Positions 1-4,139 of a stretch of 5,136 nucleotides of DNA are shown piece after piece. This DNA comes from Nitrospirota bacterium. GTDB lineage: Bacteria > NPL-UPA2 > JAADIA01. Where the stretch lies: assembly GCA_013151555.1 (NCBI GenBank), contig JAADIA010000095.1:1-5136 (forward strand). The letters run 5' to 3'. Position 1 is the first letter of the stretch; each line of letters starts with the position of its first letter. The position numbers were made by a program, and so were the translations under genes. The notes under the pieces are model-generated. The model ran no database searches and was not told the origin of the DNA. It worked only from the letters and a program-made list of their open reading frames with translations.

Positions 1-16
1 CAAGTGTTGCCGCATT

Positions 17-80
17 AAAAAGGGGACGGTTCTATTTTTTGGCCGTATATGCAAAACTTGCACATACTGAAAATAGGGAC
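17..80. repeat. GGGGAC-type hairpin repeat (REP-like)
   Basis: The segment AAAAAGGGGACGGTTCTATT starts at 17 and runs into an imperfect long hairpin. CTATTTT (32-38) pairs with AAAATAG (70-76). Inside it, GTATATGCAA (45-54) pairs with TTGCACATAC (58-67) with one mismatch around a 3-nt AAC loop. GGGGAC lies outside the left arm (22-27) and GGGAC outside the right (76-80). I associate GGGGAC-flanked, T-rich palindromes like this with REP sequences mobilised by RAYT (IS200-like Y1) transposases; that link is recollection and inference. No transposase is in the window. Confidence 0.5.
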
Positions 81-124
81 AACAACGCCCTTTTATTTGT
101 AAACTTACTTAATTTCTTCTTCAT
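32..124 (-). CDS. Short signal-peptide-like ORF, possibly a truncated secreted protein
   Basis: ATG at 124-122 opens a 30-codon frame that ends at a TAG at 34-32. The peptide starts MKKKLSKFTNKR and continues with a hydrophobic stretch LLSLFSVCASFAYTA, which looks like a Sec signal peptide (basic n-region, short h-region, small residues near a possible cleavage site), with almost nothing after it. The upstream sequence is purine-rich (AAAGGGGCACC) and gives a plausible but not strong ribosome site. The stop codon lies inside the GGGGAC hairpin repeat, so this may be the beginning of an exported protein cut off when the repeat inserted. It follows the AbiEii gene on the same strand by about 50 bp. 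Chance is a real alternative for so short a frame. Confidence 0.3.
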   Translation of the reverse strand: MKKKLSKFTNKRALLSLFSVCASFAYTAKK

Positions 125-125
125 G

Positions 126-147
126 GTGCCCCTTTAGCGCCCCTTTA
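126..147. repeat. Tandem 11-bp repeat (G-Y-GCCCCTTTA x2)
   Basis: GTGCCCCTTTA (126-136) is followed directly by GCGCCCCTTTA (137-147), differing at one base. On the minus strand it reads as two copies of TAAAGGGGC just before the ATG at 124, so one copy doubles as the candidate ribosome site of the short ORF. Confidence 0.6.
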
Positions 148-172
148 AGATGTAATAAGTCCCTTTCCTCCT

Positions 173-1192
173 TTATATCCTGTTAATTTTATCTTCTATA
201 TCCTTAAGTTTCTTCAAAATACTTTCAAATGATGGCGGATCTTCAAAAAACATTTGCTGCATTTGCCTGTAATCTGTTTTTAATTGACCTATCTGGTCAT
301 CACGTGGCACCAATCTCAAGCTACCCGGCTTAGCCTCTTCATAATGCGCCCAGTTAGCCTTAAAAAATAAAGATTTATGTTCAGATACATCTTTTAGTAA
401 CGCTATCTTTTCTAAAGATTTCTTGCATATGGGAGTATCTACCATTGCGAATAAATCATAATAGTGCCGCGACATCCGAGACGGCACATTCTTGCCTTGA
501 GGATAATGGTATATCATGTGAAGTATAGTCGCCTTCTCCCAAAAGGTTCTCTCCGCGGCCAAGACACGCACCCGTGTATCCCTAATCGTTACATTGCCGG
601 AAACATTAGCGACGTAGGGCTTAACAGTCATGGTCTCAACGGGCCAATGGTCAGCTCTTGAACCAAACTCAATTTTAACAGCGGACTTCACATAACCTTC
701 CACACTGCTTGTTAAAACGTGCGGAAATATAAATAAAACTGTTTGTTCTAGAACGTCATTGGAATCCAACTCAATTTTCCATTCTTTTTTATCGGTAAGA
801 ACAGATCCAATTTTCTTTTTCAATTCAGGAATAATGGTTTTGCTAATTTTTTCTTGGCAGGCCAACTGCAATCTTTTAAGCCTTCGCTGGTTTTCTTTGT
901 TGCTTTCTTGCTTCCGAGGTTCAATAGTTTCTTCACTCGATAAAAAAGTTCTTTCTATCGAAACATCGACATCCTCTGAAAACCGCCTGATGACGTCATA
1001 GCACTTTGATAGCGATGTTCCTCCCTTAAAGGTCAGATGACTTCCTGATTTCGGTAATGAAAAAAGGATTTTGAGCATCCAGCAAACCCAGAAATCCTTT
1101 TCAATAAGTTGCGGCATAACATTCAGGTCTGCCGCGGCTACCTCGAAAAAAGCGCGTTTGTCTTTATCACTCAATAATACAAATTTATCCAT
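173..1192 (-). CDS. AbiEii/AbiGii-family nucleotidyltransferase toxin
   Basis: This 339-residue protein is of usual length for the AbiEii/AbiGii toxin family (PF08843), cytoplasmic enzymes of the polymerase-beta nucleotidyltransferase fold. Related toxins such as the MenT proteins block translation by adding nucleotides to tRNA acceptor ends. The active-site pattern is visible: FKGGTSLSK at 55-63 is the glycine motif, FSEDVDV at 71-77 gives the metal-binding D74-x-D76, and AAERTFWEK at 212-220 is the conserved downstream block with its lysine. RHYYDL at 242-247 is also typical. Residues 95-130 are Lys/Glu-rich and probably helical. ATG at 1192-1190 is preceded by GAGGATT, a good ribosome site that fills the 7-bp gap after the antitoxin stop, so the two genes are almost certainly cotranscribed and coupled. 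All motifs look intact, so the toxin should be active. The tRNA target is inferred from the family. Confidence 0.93.
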   Translation of the reverse strand: MDKFVLLSDKDKRAFFEVAAADLNVMPQLIEKDFWVCWMLKILFSLPKSGSHLTFKGGTSLSKCYDVIRRFSEDVDVSIERTFLSSEETIEPRKQESNKENQRRLKRLQLACQEKISKTIIPELKKKIGSVLTDKKEWKIELDSNDVLEQTVLFIFPHVLTSSVEGYVKSAVKIEFGSRADHWPVETMTVKPYVANVSGNVTIRDTRVRVLAAERTFWEKATILHMIYHYPQGKNVPSRMSRHYYDLFAMVDTPICKKSLEKIALLKDVSEHKSLFFKANWAHYEEAKPGSLRLVPRDDQIGQLKTDYRQMQQMFFEDPPSFESILKKLKDIEDKINRI

Positions 1193-1199
1193 AATCCTC

Positions 1200-1796
1200 T
1201 CATTCTTGTAACTGTCTAAATATATTTCCTATCCATACCGGCGCGTAACGCAGGTCATTCATTAACTGACGTTTATCATCGCTGGATAATCTTTTTTTAA
1301 GTACCCCGATGATATTGTCATCCACATGGTCTTGCCCTAAATGACGCAAGGCTTGAATAACCAAGCCACTCACACGTCCGGCTGTCGCCATATTTTTCGG
1401 CGTTGTTCTTTTTAACACAACCTGTTGTTTGTTGATCTGCACTGTGCGGTTAGGGCCATCAGTCAGAAAAACAATTCTTGCCGGAACCTGCTCAGTCAAA
1501 CCAAGCAGATTGGCTGCATACGCTCCCGAAGGCTGGATCTTTAAACTATCCCTTCCCGCCAGCGCCTGAGCTATTCGCTCATAATTTGCCGGAAGATCAC
1601 CCAATGTCGAGTGTTTCTCCGGATAATCATATAACCCTCGAGCAAGCCGTCGGATTTCTCCCGAAGCTGCTAAACGCTCTAAAGCTTTAGCCACGGTTTT
1701 AGGATTTCCAAGGTCGAGAAAATGACTTTTCGTAAATACGAAACCTCGGGATTTACTATATATCCTTTTTTTTATCCTTGTTACAATGCTTTGCAT
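1200..1796 (-). CDS. DUF6088 / AbiEi-like winged-helix antitoxin and autorepressor
   Basis: A 198-residue protein beginning MQSIVTRIKKRIYSKSRG. It has the recognisable DUF6088 pattern: a winged-helix DNA-binding region at about 19-60 (FVFTKSHFLDLG, KALERLAASGEIRRLARGLYDYP) and a larger C-terminal domain (SGAYAANLLGLTEQVP at 90-105, NDLRYAPVWIG at 180-190). DUF6088 proteins are found beside AbiEii toxins and are taken to neutralise them and to repress their own operon. An upstream TTG at 1823 is also in frame, but it lies inside the palindromic operator and upstream of the transcription start implied by the -10 box. The ATG at 1796-1794, with GAGAG upstream, is therefore the better start. The toxin gene follows after 7 bp. 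The promoter at 1826-1854 and palindrome at 1815-1846 fit negative autoregulation. Confidence 0.9.
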   Translation of the reverse strand: MQSIVTRIKKRIYSKSRGFVFTKSHFLDLGNPKTVAKALERLAASGEIRRLARGLYDYPEKHSTLGDLPANYERIAQALAGRDSLKIQPSGAYAANLLGLTEQVPARIVFLTDGPNRTVQINKQQVVLKRTTPKNMATAGRVSGLVIQALRHLGQDHVDDNIIGVLKKRLSSDDKRQLMNDLRYAPVWIGNIFRQLQE

Positions 1797-1814
1797 GGGA
1801 TCTCTCACTTTTTG

Positions 1815-1846
1815 ATGTCGCAAAAAGTATATACTTTTTGCGACAT
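1815..1846. promoter_or_regulatory. Perfect 32-bp palindrome, probable antitoxin operator
   Basis: The half-site ATGTCGCAAAAAGTAT (1815-1830) is followed without spacer by its exact reverse complement (1831-1846). The palindrome covers the -10 box and most of the spacer of the minus-strand promoter, where a bound dimer would block RNA polymerase. The DUF6088 winged-helix protein encoded just downstream is the natural candidate ligand; AbiEi proteins are known to repress their operons by binding inverted repeats. The palindrome is seen directly; the ligand is inferred. Confidence 0.8.
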
Positions 1847-1854
1847 AATATCAA
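1826..1854 (-). promoter_or_regulatory. Sigma70-like promoter of the DUF6088-AbiEii operon
   Basis: On the minus strand TTGATA (1854-1849, 5/6 to consensus) is separated by exactly 17 bp from TATACT (1831-1826, 5/6). The predicted transcript starts near 1819, about 23 nt before the antitoxin ATG, which rules against the upstream TTG start. The operator palindrome overlaps the -10 box. Confidence 0.7.
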
Positions 1855-1872
1855 GACATTTCTTCCCAGGTT

Positions 1873-2652
1873 TTAGGCTTCTAGTAATAGATGCGCTGCT
1901 TTTTCTTCGACCGTAGGATAAACGTCTTTACCGCCAAGGGTCTGATAGACGGCTCCCAGAGAGCTTTTAAAACTCTCGTCTTTTTCCTGCCCAAAGAGTG
2001 TAGAGCTCTTAAACTTCTGCCTCATTGTCTCAACAATTCTTTTTGCCTCTTTATAGGTAAGTTCAAACTTGGCCTTTTTTGTGCCTCTGGGCACGGATAA
2101 TCTTTTATGGTCATAATCATCCAGAATATCCAGTGCCCGGCTGTATTCGGTAATTACCTGAATAATACCTTTGGTCTCATCAGGAACAGTTTCAAGCTGA
2201 ATGACATTACTCAGAAGCTTTAAGGATTTCTGCAATTCCTGATATTTATATTGGGCCGTTTTTAATCTTTTTTCATTGAGCGTGTAGCCATTAATTAAGT
2301 GATCTCTTAACACATTGGTTGCCCAAATGCGAAATTGAGTCGCACGCGAAGAATTAACCCGATAGCCCACGGAGATAATAGCATCTAAATTGTAAAATTT
2401 GGTTTTGTATGCCTTTCCATCTGCAGCAGTATGTTCCAAAATGGAACATACTGATTTTTCCTGCAGCTCTTTGCTTTTAAATATGTTAGATAAATGTTTG
2501 GTAATTGCCGGCCTTTTCGTTCCGAATAACTTTGCTATCTGCTGTTGGGTCAGCCAGACAGTCTCTTTCTCCAGGCGAACCTCCAGCCGGTTGCGATATA
2601 AAACAACGCGTCCATGAGAAATCTCCTTATCCTTTTTGCGATTTAATTTCAT
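1873..2652 (-). pseudogene. RhuM-Fic family protein, truncated before the Fic catalytic motif
   Basis: The 259 residues match the RhuM (virulence protein) family with a C-terminal Fic/Doc domain. WLTQQQIAKLFGTKRPAITKHL at 33-54 is the DNA-binding-like N-terminal region; FYNLDAIISVGYRVNSSRAT (86-105) and FRIWATNVLRDHLINGYTLN (107-126) are the strongly conserved RhuM blocks. GKDVYPTVEEKAAHLL at 241-256 is the usual entry to the Fic core. In complete relatives this is followed at once by the HPFxDGNKR AMP-transferase motif; here the frame reads LEA and stops. I find no Fic motif elsewhere in the window, so the protein should lack adenylyltransferase activity. The start ATG overlaps the stop of the preceding 38-codon ORF (ATGA). 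The break is about 20 bp upstream of the AbiE-like promoter, so insertion of that module or a deletion is the likely cause. The truncated protein could still be made and bind DNA. Confidence 0.85.
2427..2453. repeat. Perfect inverted repeat inside the RhuM coding sequence
   Basis: CAGTATGTTCC (2427-2437) and GGAACATACTG (2443-2453) are exact reverse complements separated by AAAAT. On the plus strand a short T-run follows (2455-2459), giving a terminator-like look, but it lies within the codons for V-C-S-I-L-E-H-T of the RhuM gene. It may be a consequence of codon use or an internal structural element. Confidence 0.6.
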
Positions 2653-2765
2653 AACCTATCCCTAAGTATCGCTTTTCCAATATCAGGCTTGAGAGCTTTT
2701 TTCATGACCAGATCGACTTTTACCTCCAATAGGTCGGAAAGATAGTTTTCAAGTGTCTTGCGCAT
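2649..2765 (-). pseudogene. MntA-type nucleotidyltransferase remnant (C-terminal third)
   Basis: A 38-codon frame reading MRKTLENYLSDLLEVKVDLV and then MKKALKPDIGKAILRDRL. It resembles the C-terminal end of small minimal nucleotidyltransferases (MNT/MntA, COG1669, about 100 residues), where a LENYLSELLG-VDLVT-ALKP-IG-IL pattern is typical. The N-terminal GSxxxG and DxD catalytic region is absent, so it cannot be an active transferase. It has a very strong ribosome site (AGGAGG, 5 nt before the ATG) and an in-frame TAA just upstream, so it looks like a genuine start joined to the tail of the gene by internal deletion. Its TGA overlaps the ATG of the RhuM gene by 4 bp, so if translated it would couple translation into RhuM. 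The family assignment rests on a short match. Confidence 0.6.
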
Positions 2766-2821
2766 TCTTACCTCCTGTTAAATATGGGGATAAGCTATCT
2801 TCCCTTTTTCTGGTTTGATTG

Positions 2822-2870
2822 TTAGATTCTGAAATAAATTCAGAATGACCTTGATGGCATCCAATGACCT
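2822..2870 (-). repeat. 49-bp direct repeat, copy A, with palindromic core
   Basis: This segment is identical to 3324-3372. Its core is a hairpin with 8-bp arms and a 5-nt loop: ATTCTGAA (2826-2833), ATAAA, TTCAGAAT (2839-2846), followed by GAC. The rest contains AATGACCTTG (2844-2853), repeated at a 19-bp period at 2863-2872. Read on the minus strand it is GTC, palindrome, CT, the same layout as the plus-strand element at 2979-3004. It lies 56 bp upstream of the MntA-like remnant. Confidence 0.9.
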
Positions 2871-2978
2871 TGGCAACATTTATAGCACATCTTACTCAAT
2901 GCCTTGAGCAAATTGTAACATGTATCATCTGCCAGCCCCAGATGTTTTCTTGGGTAATCAAAAATGTATATCTTGCCT
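2871..2978. other. Intergenic spacer with a small hairpin
   Basis: No gene is supported here. CATCTG (2926-2931) pairs with CAGATG (2939-2944) around a 7-nt loop and is followed by TTTTCTT, a weak plus-strand terminator shape. A smaller CTCAA/TTGAG stem lies at 2895-2908. Minus-strand codons stay open over about 45 triplets, but with no start, ribosome site or recognisable family. Confidence 0.35.
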
Positions 2979-3004
2979 GTCATGCTGAACTTGTTTCAGC
3001 ATCT
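2979..3004 (+). repeat. Palindromic repeat, GTCATGCTGAA-type
   Basis: ATGCTGAA (2982-2989), loop CTTGT, TTCAGCAT (2995-3002), preceded by GTC and followed by CT. Compared with the palindromes at 2826-2846 and 3328-3348, the architecture is identical (8-bp arms, 5-nt loop, same flanks). The third base pair is changed on both sides (T-A to G-C), a compensatory change that preserves the hairpin. It begins the region immediately downstream of the GIY-YIG stop codon. Confidence 0.8.
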
Positions 3005-3019
3005 CTTGTTTCAGCATCT
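2990..3019. repeat. Tandem 15-bp duplication of the palindrome's right half
   Basis: CTTGTTTCAGCATCT occurs at 2990-3004 and again, exactly, at 3005-3019, with CTT starting a third unit that runs into the GIY-YIG stop codon. The loop and right arm of the palindrome have thus been duplicated next to the gene end. Confidence 0.85.
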
Positions 3020-3020
3020 C

Positions 3021-3308
3021 TTAAAATTCTTTACTTAAATCTTTCCATTCCGGATTAAATTGATTTACTAAGTTTATCTTCCAATCCCTATGCCAATTTT
3101 TAAGTTGTTTCTCTCTATTTATTGCACTATTTATATCGTTTGTGGTTTCATAATAAACAAGCTTTTTGAGATTATACTTCTTTGAAAAGCCCTCAAATAA
3201 TGCGTTTTGATGCTCATAAATCCTACGTTCAAGATTATTGGTTACACCGGTATAAAGAACCCTGTTGGTTTTGTTTGTAAGAATATATACAAAATATTGT
3301 CTGCTCAC
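3021..3308 (-). CDS. Stand-alone GIY-YIG nuclease domain protein
   Basis: A 95-residue single-domain protein of usual length for small UvrC/YhbQ-like GIY-YIG proteins. The first motif reads VYI at 7-9 and the second YTG at 19-21, followed by NNLERRIYEH (24-33) carrying the conserved arginine and histidine. E66 in INREKQLKNW (63-72) is the metal-binding glutamate. The C-terminal NPEWKDL (85-91) is common in this subfamily. All catalytic positions are present, so a DNA-cutting activity is plausible; the substrate is unknown. The start is GTG at 3308-3306, with no clear Shine-Dalgarno sequence; the motif begins at residue 7, so a later start is not possible. The stop (3023-3021) abuts the duplicated palindrome half, and the start is about 20 bp from the opposite palindrome. 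This tight enclosure suggests gene and repeats belong together. Confidence 0.92.
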   Translation of the reverse strand: MSRQYFVYILTNKTNRVLYTGVTNNLERRIYEHQNALFEGFSKKYNLKKLVYYETTNDINSAINREKQLKNWHRDWKINLVNQFNPEWKDLSKEF

Positions 3309-3323
3309 AATTAAGTTCTATTT

Positions 3324-3372
3324 TTAGATTCTGAAATAAATTCAGAATGACCTTGATGGCATCCAATGACCT
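3324..3372 (-). repeat. 49-bp direct repeat, copy B, with palindromic core
   Basis: Identical to 2822-2870. The palindrome arms are ATTCTGAA (3328-3335) and TTCAGAAT (3341-3348) around ATAAA. It lies between the GIY-YIG start and the XRE gene end. Similarity continues faintly beyond the identical block (TTTAT, ACATC and ACTCA occur in the same order downstream of both copies), so the duplicated unit was once longer. A 7-bp tandem, CGTACAT x2, follows at 3386-3399. Confidence 0.9.
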
Positions 3373-3398
3373 CAGCGGTGTTTATCGTACATCGTACA

Positions 3399-3602
3399 TC
3401 ACTCATCCAAAAAATGTCCCGCGGTTTTTTTGAGAACTTTGGCGATTTTGACCAGGGTTTCCAGGGATGGTGAAGTGGCGCCGGTTTCGTAATGAGAGAT
3501 GCTTTTTTGTGTGCTGCCGATTTTGTCGGCCAGTTGGGTTTGAGTTAGGTCCATCTCGACCCGGGCTAATTTGATTTTCTTACCTAATTTTTTCTTATTC
3601 AT
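3399..3602 (-). CDS. XRE/Cro-family helix-turn-helix regulator
   Basis: A 67-residue protein that is essentially one HTH_3 (XRE) domain: MNKKKLGKKIKLARVEMDLT, then QTQLADKIGSTQKSISHYETG at 21-41 with the two DNA-binding helices, then PSLETLVKIAKVLKK (45-59) completing the five-helix fold. It ends FLDE. Such proteins bind operators as dimers and commonly repress their own promoter; there is no second domain for a ligand or toxin partner. A TTG at 3647 would add 15 residues, but the ATG at 3602-3600 has AAGGA 5 nt upstream and starts at the normal family boundary. No cotranscribed partner is seen: the next minus-strand gene, GIY-YIG, is separated by repeat copy B. It may control the divergent promoter region at 3717-3757. 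Confidence 0.9.
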   Translation of the reverse strand: MNKKKLGKKIKLARVEMDLTQTQLADKIGSTQKSISHYETGATSPSLETLVKIAKVLKKTAGHFLDE

Positions 3603-3716
3603 TTGCTTCCTTTTCTTTTTGAAAAAAACCGGCAAAGGATTTGGCAAAATATGTCCAAGATGACTTAGCAGAAACGAAGGATATCCGGTTATTTGCTCCT
3701 ATACCTTCAGGATAAT

Positions 3717-3745
3717 AATATATACCTATTGAGTCATGAAGGCAA
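3717..3745 (-). promoter_or_regulatory. Possible promoter of the XRE gene with spaced AGGTATA repeats
   Basis: On the minus strand TTGCCT (3745-3740) is 17 bp from TATATT (3722-3717). The heptamer AGGTATA occurs at 3727-3721, overlapping the -10 region, and again at 3706-3700 near the expected start, exactly 21 bp apart (two helical turns), as expected for a pair of repressor sites. The leader to the XRE ATG would be about 110 nt. The -35 is only 4/6, so this is tentative. Confidence 0.35.
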
Positions 3746-3757
3746 GGTTTTTATAAA
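3729..3757 (+). promoter_or_regulatory. Possible plus-strand promoter upstream of the structured region
   Basis: TTGAGT (3729-3734) and TATAAA (3752-3757) are separated by 17 bp. A transcript would start near 3764, just before the nested fold at 3778-3966. The -35 overlaps the possible divergent XRE promoter, so one regulator could act on both. The -35 is only 4/6 to consensus. Confidence 0.35.
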
Positions 3758-3785
3758 GGGGGACAGCTATCCCCCCCTTTTTTTT
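3755..3785 (+). terminator. G-run/C-run hairpin followed by T8
   Basis: AAAGGGGG (3755-3762) can pair with CCCCCTTT (3773-3780), followed by T to 3785: a Rho-independent terminator shape on the plus strand. No plus-strand gene precedes it. If the promoter at 3729-3757 is used, transcription begins inside the hairpin and it could not act, so the two readings compete. It may instead be a remnant of a GGGGAC-type repeat like the one at 17-80. Confidence 0.35.
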
Positions 3786-3966
3786 GATGATTGACAGAGT
3801 TTCGTTTCTCTGATAGAGTCGAGGGAGAGAGAAGGGTCCTGCAATAATGCGTCGGTATCTTTCCAATTTCCGGGAACGCATCGCCTTCTCTCCTGACCCG
3901 GACTCTGCAGGCAAACGTCTTGCTCCCTTGAACGACCCCACCTGCTTGCTCTGTCATCAGAAAAAA
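3778..3966 (+). ncRNA. Candidate structured RNA or MITE-like palindromic element
   Basis: The ends form an 18-pair closing stem with a 4-nt bulge (3788-3791): T-run plus TGA (3778-3787) with TCAGAAAAAA (3957-3966), and TGACAGAG (3792-3799) with CTCTGTCA (3949-3956). Inside is an unpaired 5' stretch (3800-3814). Then comes a long terminal arm: AGAGTC (3815-3820)/GACTCT (3901-3906), GAGAGAAGG (3827-3835)/CCTTCTCTC (3884-3892), ATGCGT (3847-3852)/ACGCAT (3876-3881). The 3' stretch (3907-3948) carries a small GCAGG/CCTGC hairpin. A closing stem, open central bubble and interrupted terminal stem over roughly 180 nt is the outline of 6S RNA, but I see no decisive 6S sequence motif. Terminal inverted repeats could equally mark a small non-autonomous transposon. 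The strand is uncertain; plus is preferred because of the promoter at 3729-3757. Confidence 0.4.
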
Positions 3967-4086
3967 GGGCGGAGAGAAATGGCTGCGAACGGTGCGACCT
4001 ATTCCCAAAAGACAAGCTTGCCAACGATGCCATCCGGCCAAGGAACGCCTCCGGGGAAAGTTTATTATGATTGCTCTCTGGAAAGA

Positions 4087-4128
4087 GGAGAAGCCCGGCG
4101 GTACCGGGAACTTTTCTCCGTGATTTTG
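4087..4128 (+). terminator. Two-part hairpin with short T-run, possible terminator
   Basis: GGAGAA (4087-4092) pairs with TTCTCC (4114-4119), and inside it CCCGG (4094-4098) pairs with CCGGG (4104-4108) around a CGGTA loop; GTGATTTTG follows. It could end a plus-strand RNA from the 3764-4086 region. TCTCCGT (4115-4121) can instead pair with ACGGAGA (4143-4149), so two mutually exclusive folds exist just upstream of the TPR promoter. Confidence 0.35.
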
Positions 4129-4139
4129 TAAGGCCCCAT

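Larger units (their letters stand above)
2979..3351 (-). mobile_element. Candidate GIY-YIG cassette with inverted palindromic ends
   Basis: The GIY-YIG gene is enclosed between a plus-strand palindrome (2979-3004) and a minus-strand palindrome of the same family (3328-3351). The 373-bp unit therefore begins GTCATGCTGAA and ends TTCAGAATGAC, an inverted-terminus arrangement. The gene fills almost all of the space between. The layout is comparable in logic to REP palindromes with a RAYT gene, but with a nuclease instead of a transposase. That it moves as a unit is inference; no target-site duplication is obvious. Confidence 0.35.

Noticed and set aside
464-1001. Plus-strand frames opposite the AbiEii gene
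   Set aside because: Shadows of a well-supported minus-strand gene with intact catalytic motifs.
1200-1823. Longer DUF6088 reading from a TTG at 1823
   Set aside because: The TTG lies within the operator palindrome and upstream of the transcription start predicted from the -10 box at 1826-1831. The ATG at 1796 has a better ribosome site and matches the usual MQSI-type beginning.
2830-2978. Open minus-strand stretch of about 45 codons, including a FDYPRKHLGLADD segment
   Set aside because: No start codon with a ribosome site and no family I recognise; too short to distinguish from chance.
2864-3058. 64-codon plus-strand frame containing CHAELVSASLVSASLK
   Set aside because: This is a translation of the palindromic repeat and its duplicated half; such peptides are common annotation artefacts of this repeat type.
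2822-3372. CRISPR array
   Set aside because: Only two copies of the 49-mer, 453 bp apart with a gene between them; no regular short spacers and no cas genes.
3764-4128. tmRNA, RNase P RNA or SRP RNA at about 365 nt
   Set aside because: Size alone would suit tmRNA or RNase P, but I find no CCA-ended acceptor or tag frame, no GAGGAAAGTC P4 motif and no SRP tetraloop region (GGAAGCAGC-type).
3847-4131. 94-codon plus-strand frame over the structured region
   Set aside because: No ribosome site, no recognisable family, composition unlike a typical protein, and it starts inside the ATGCGT stem of the nested fold.
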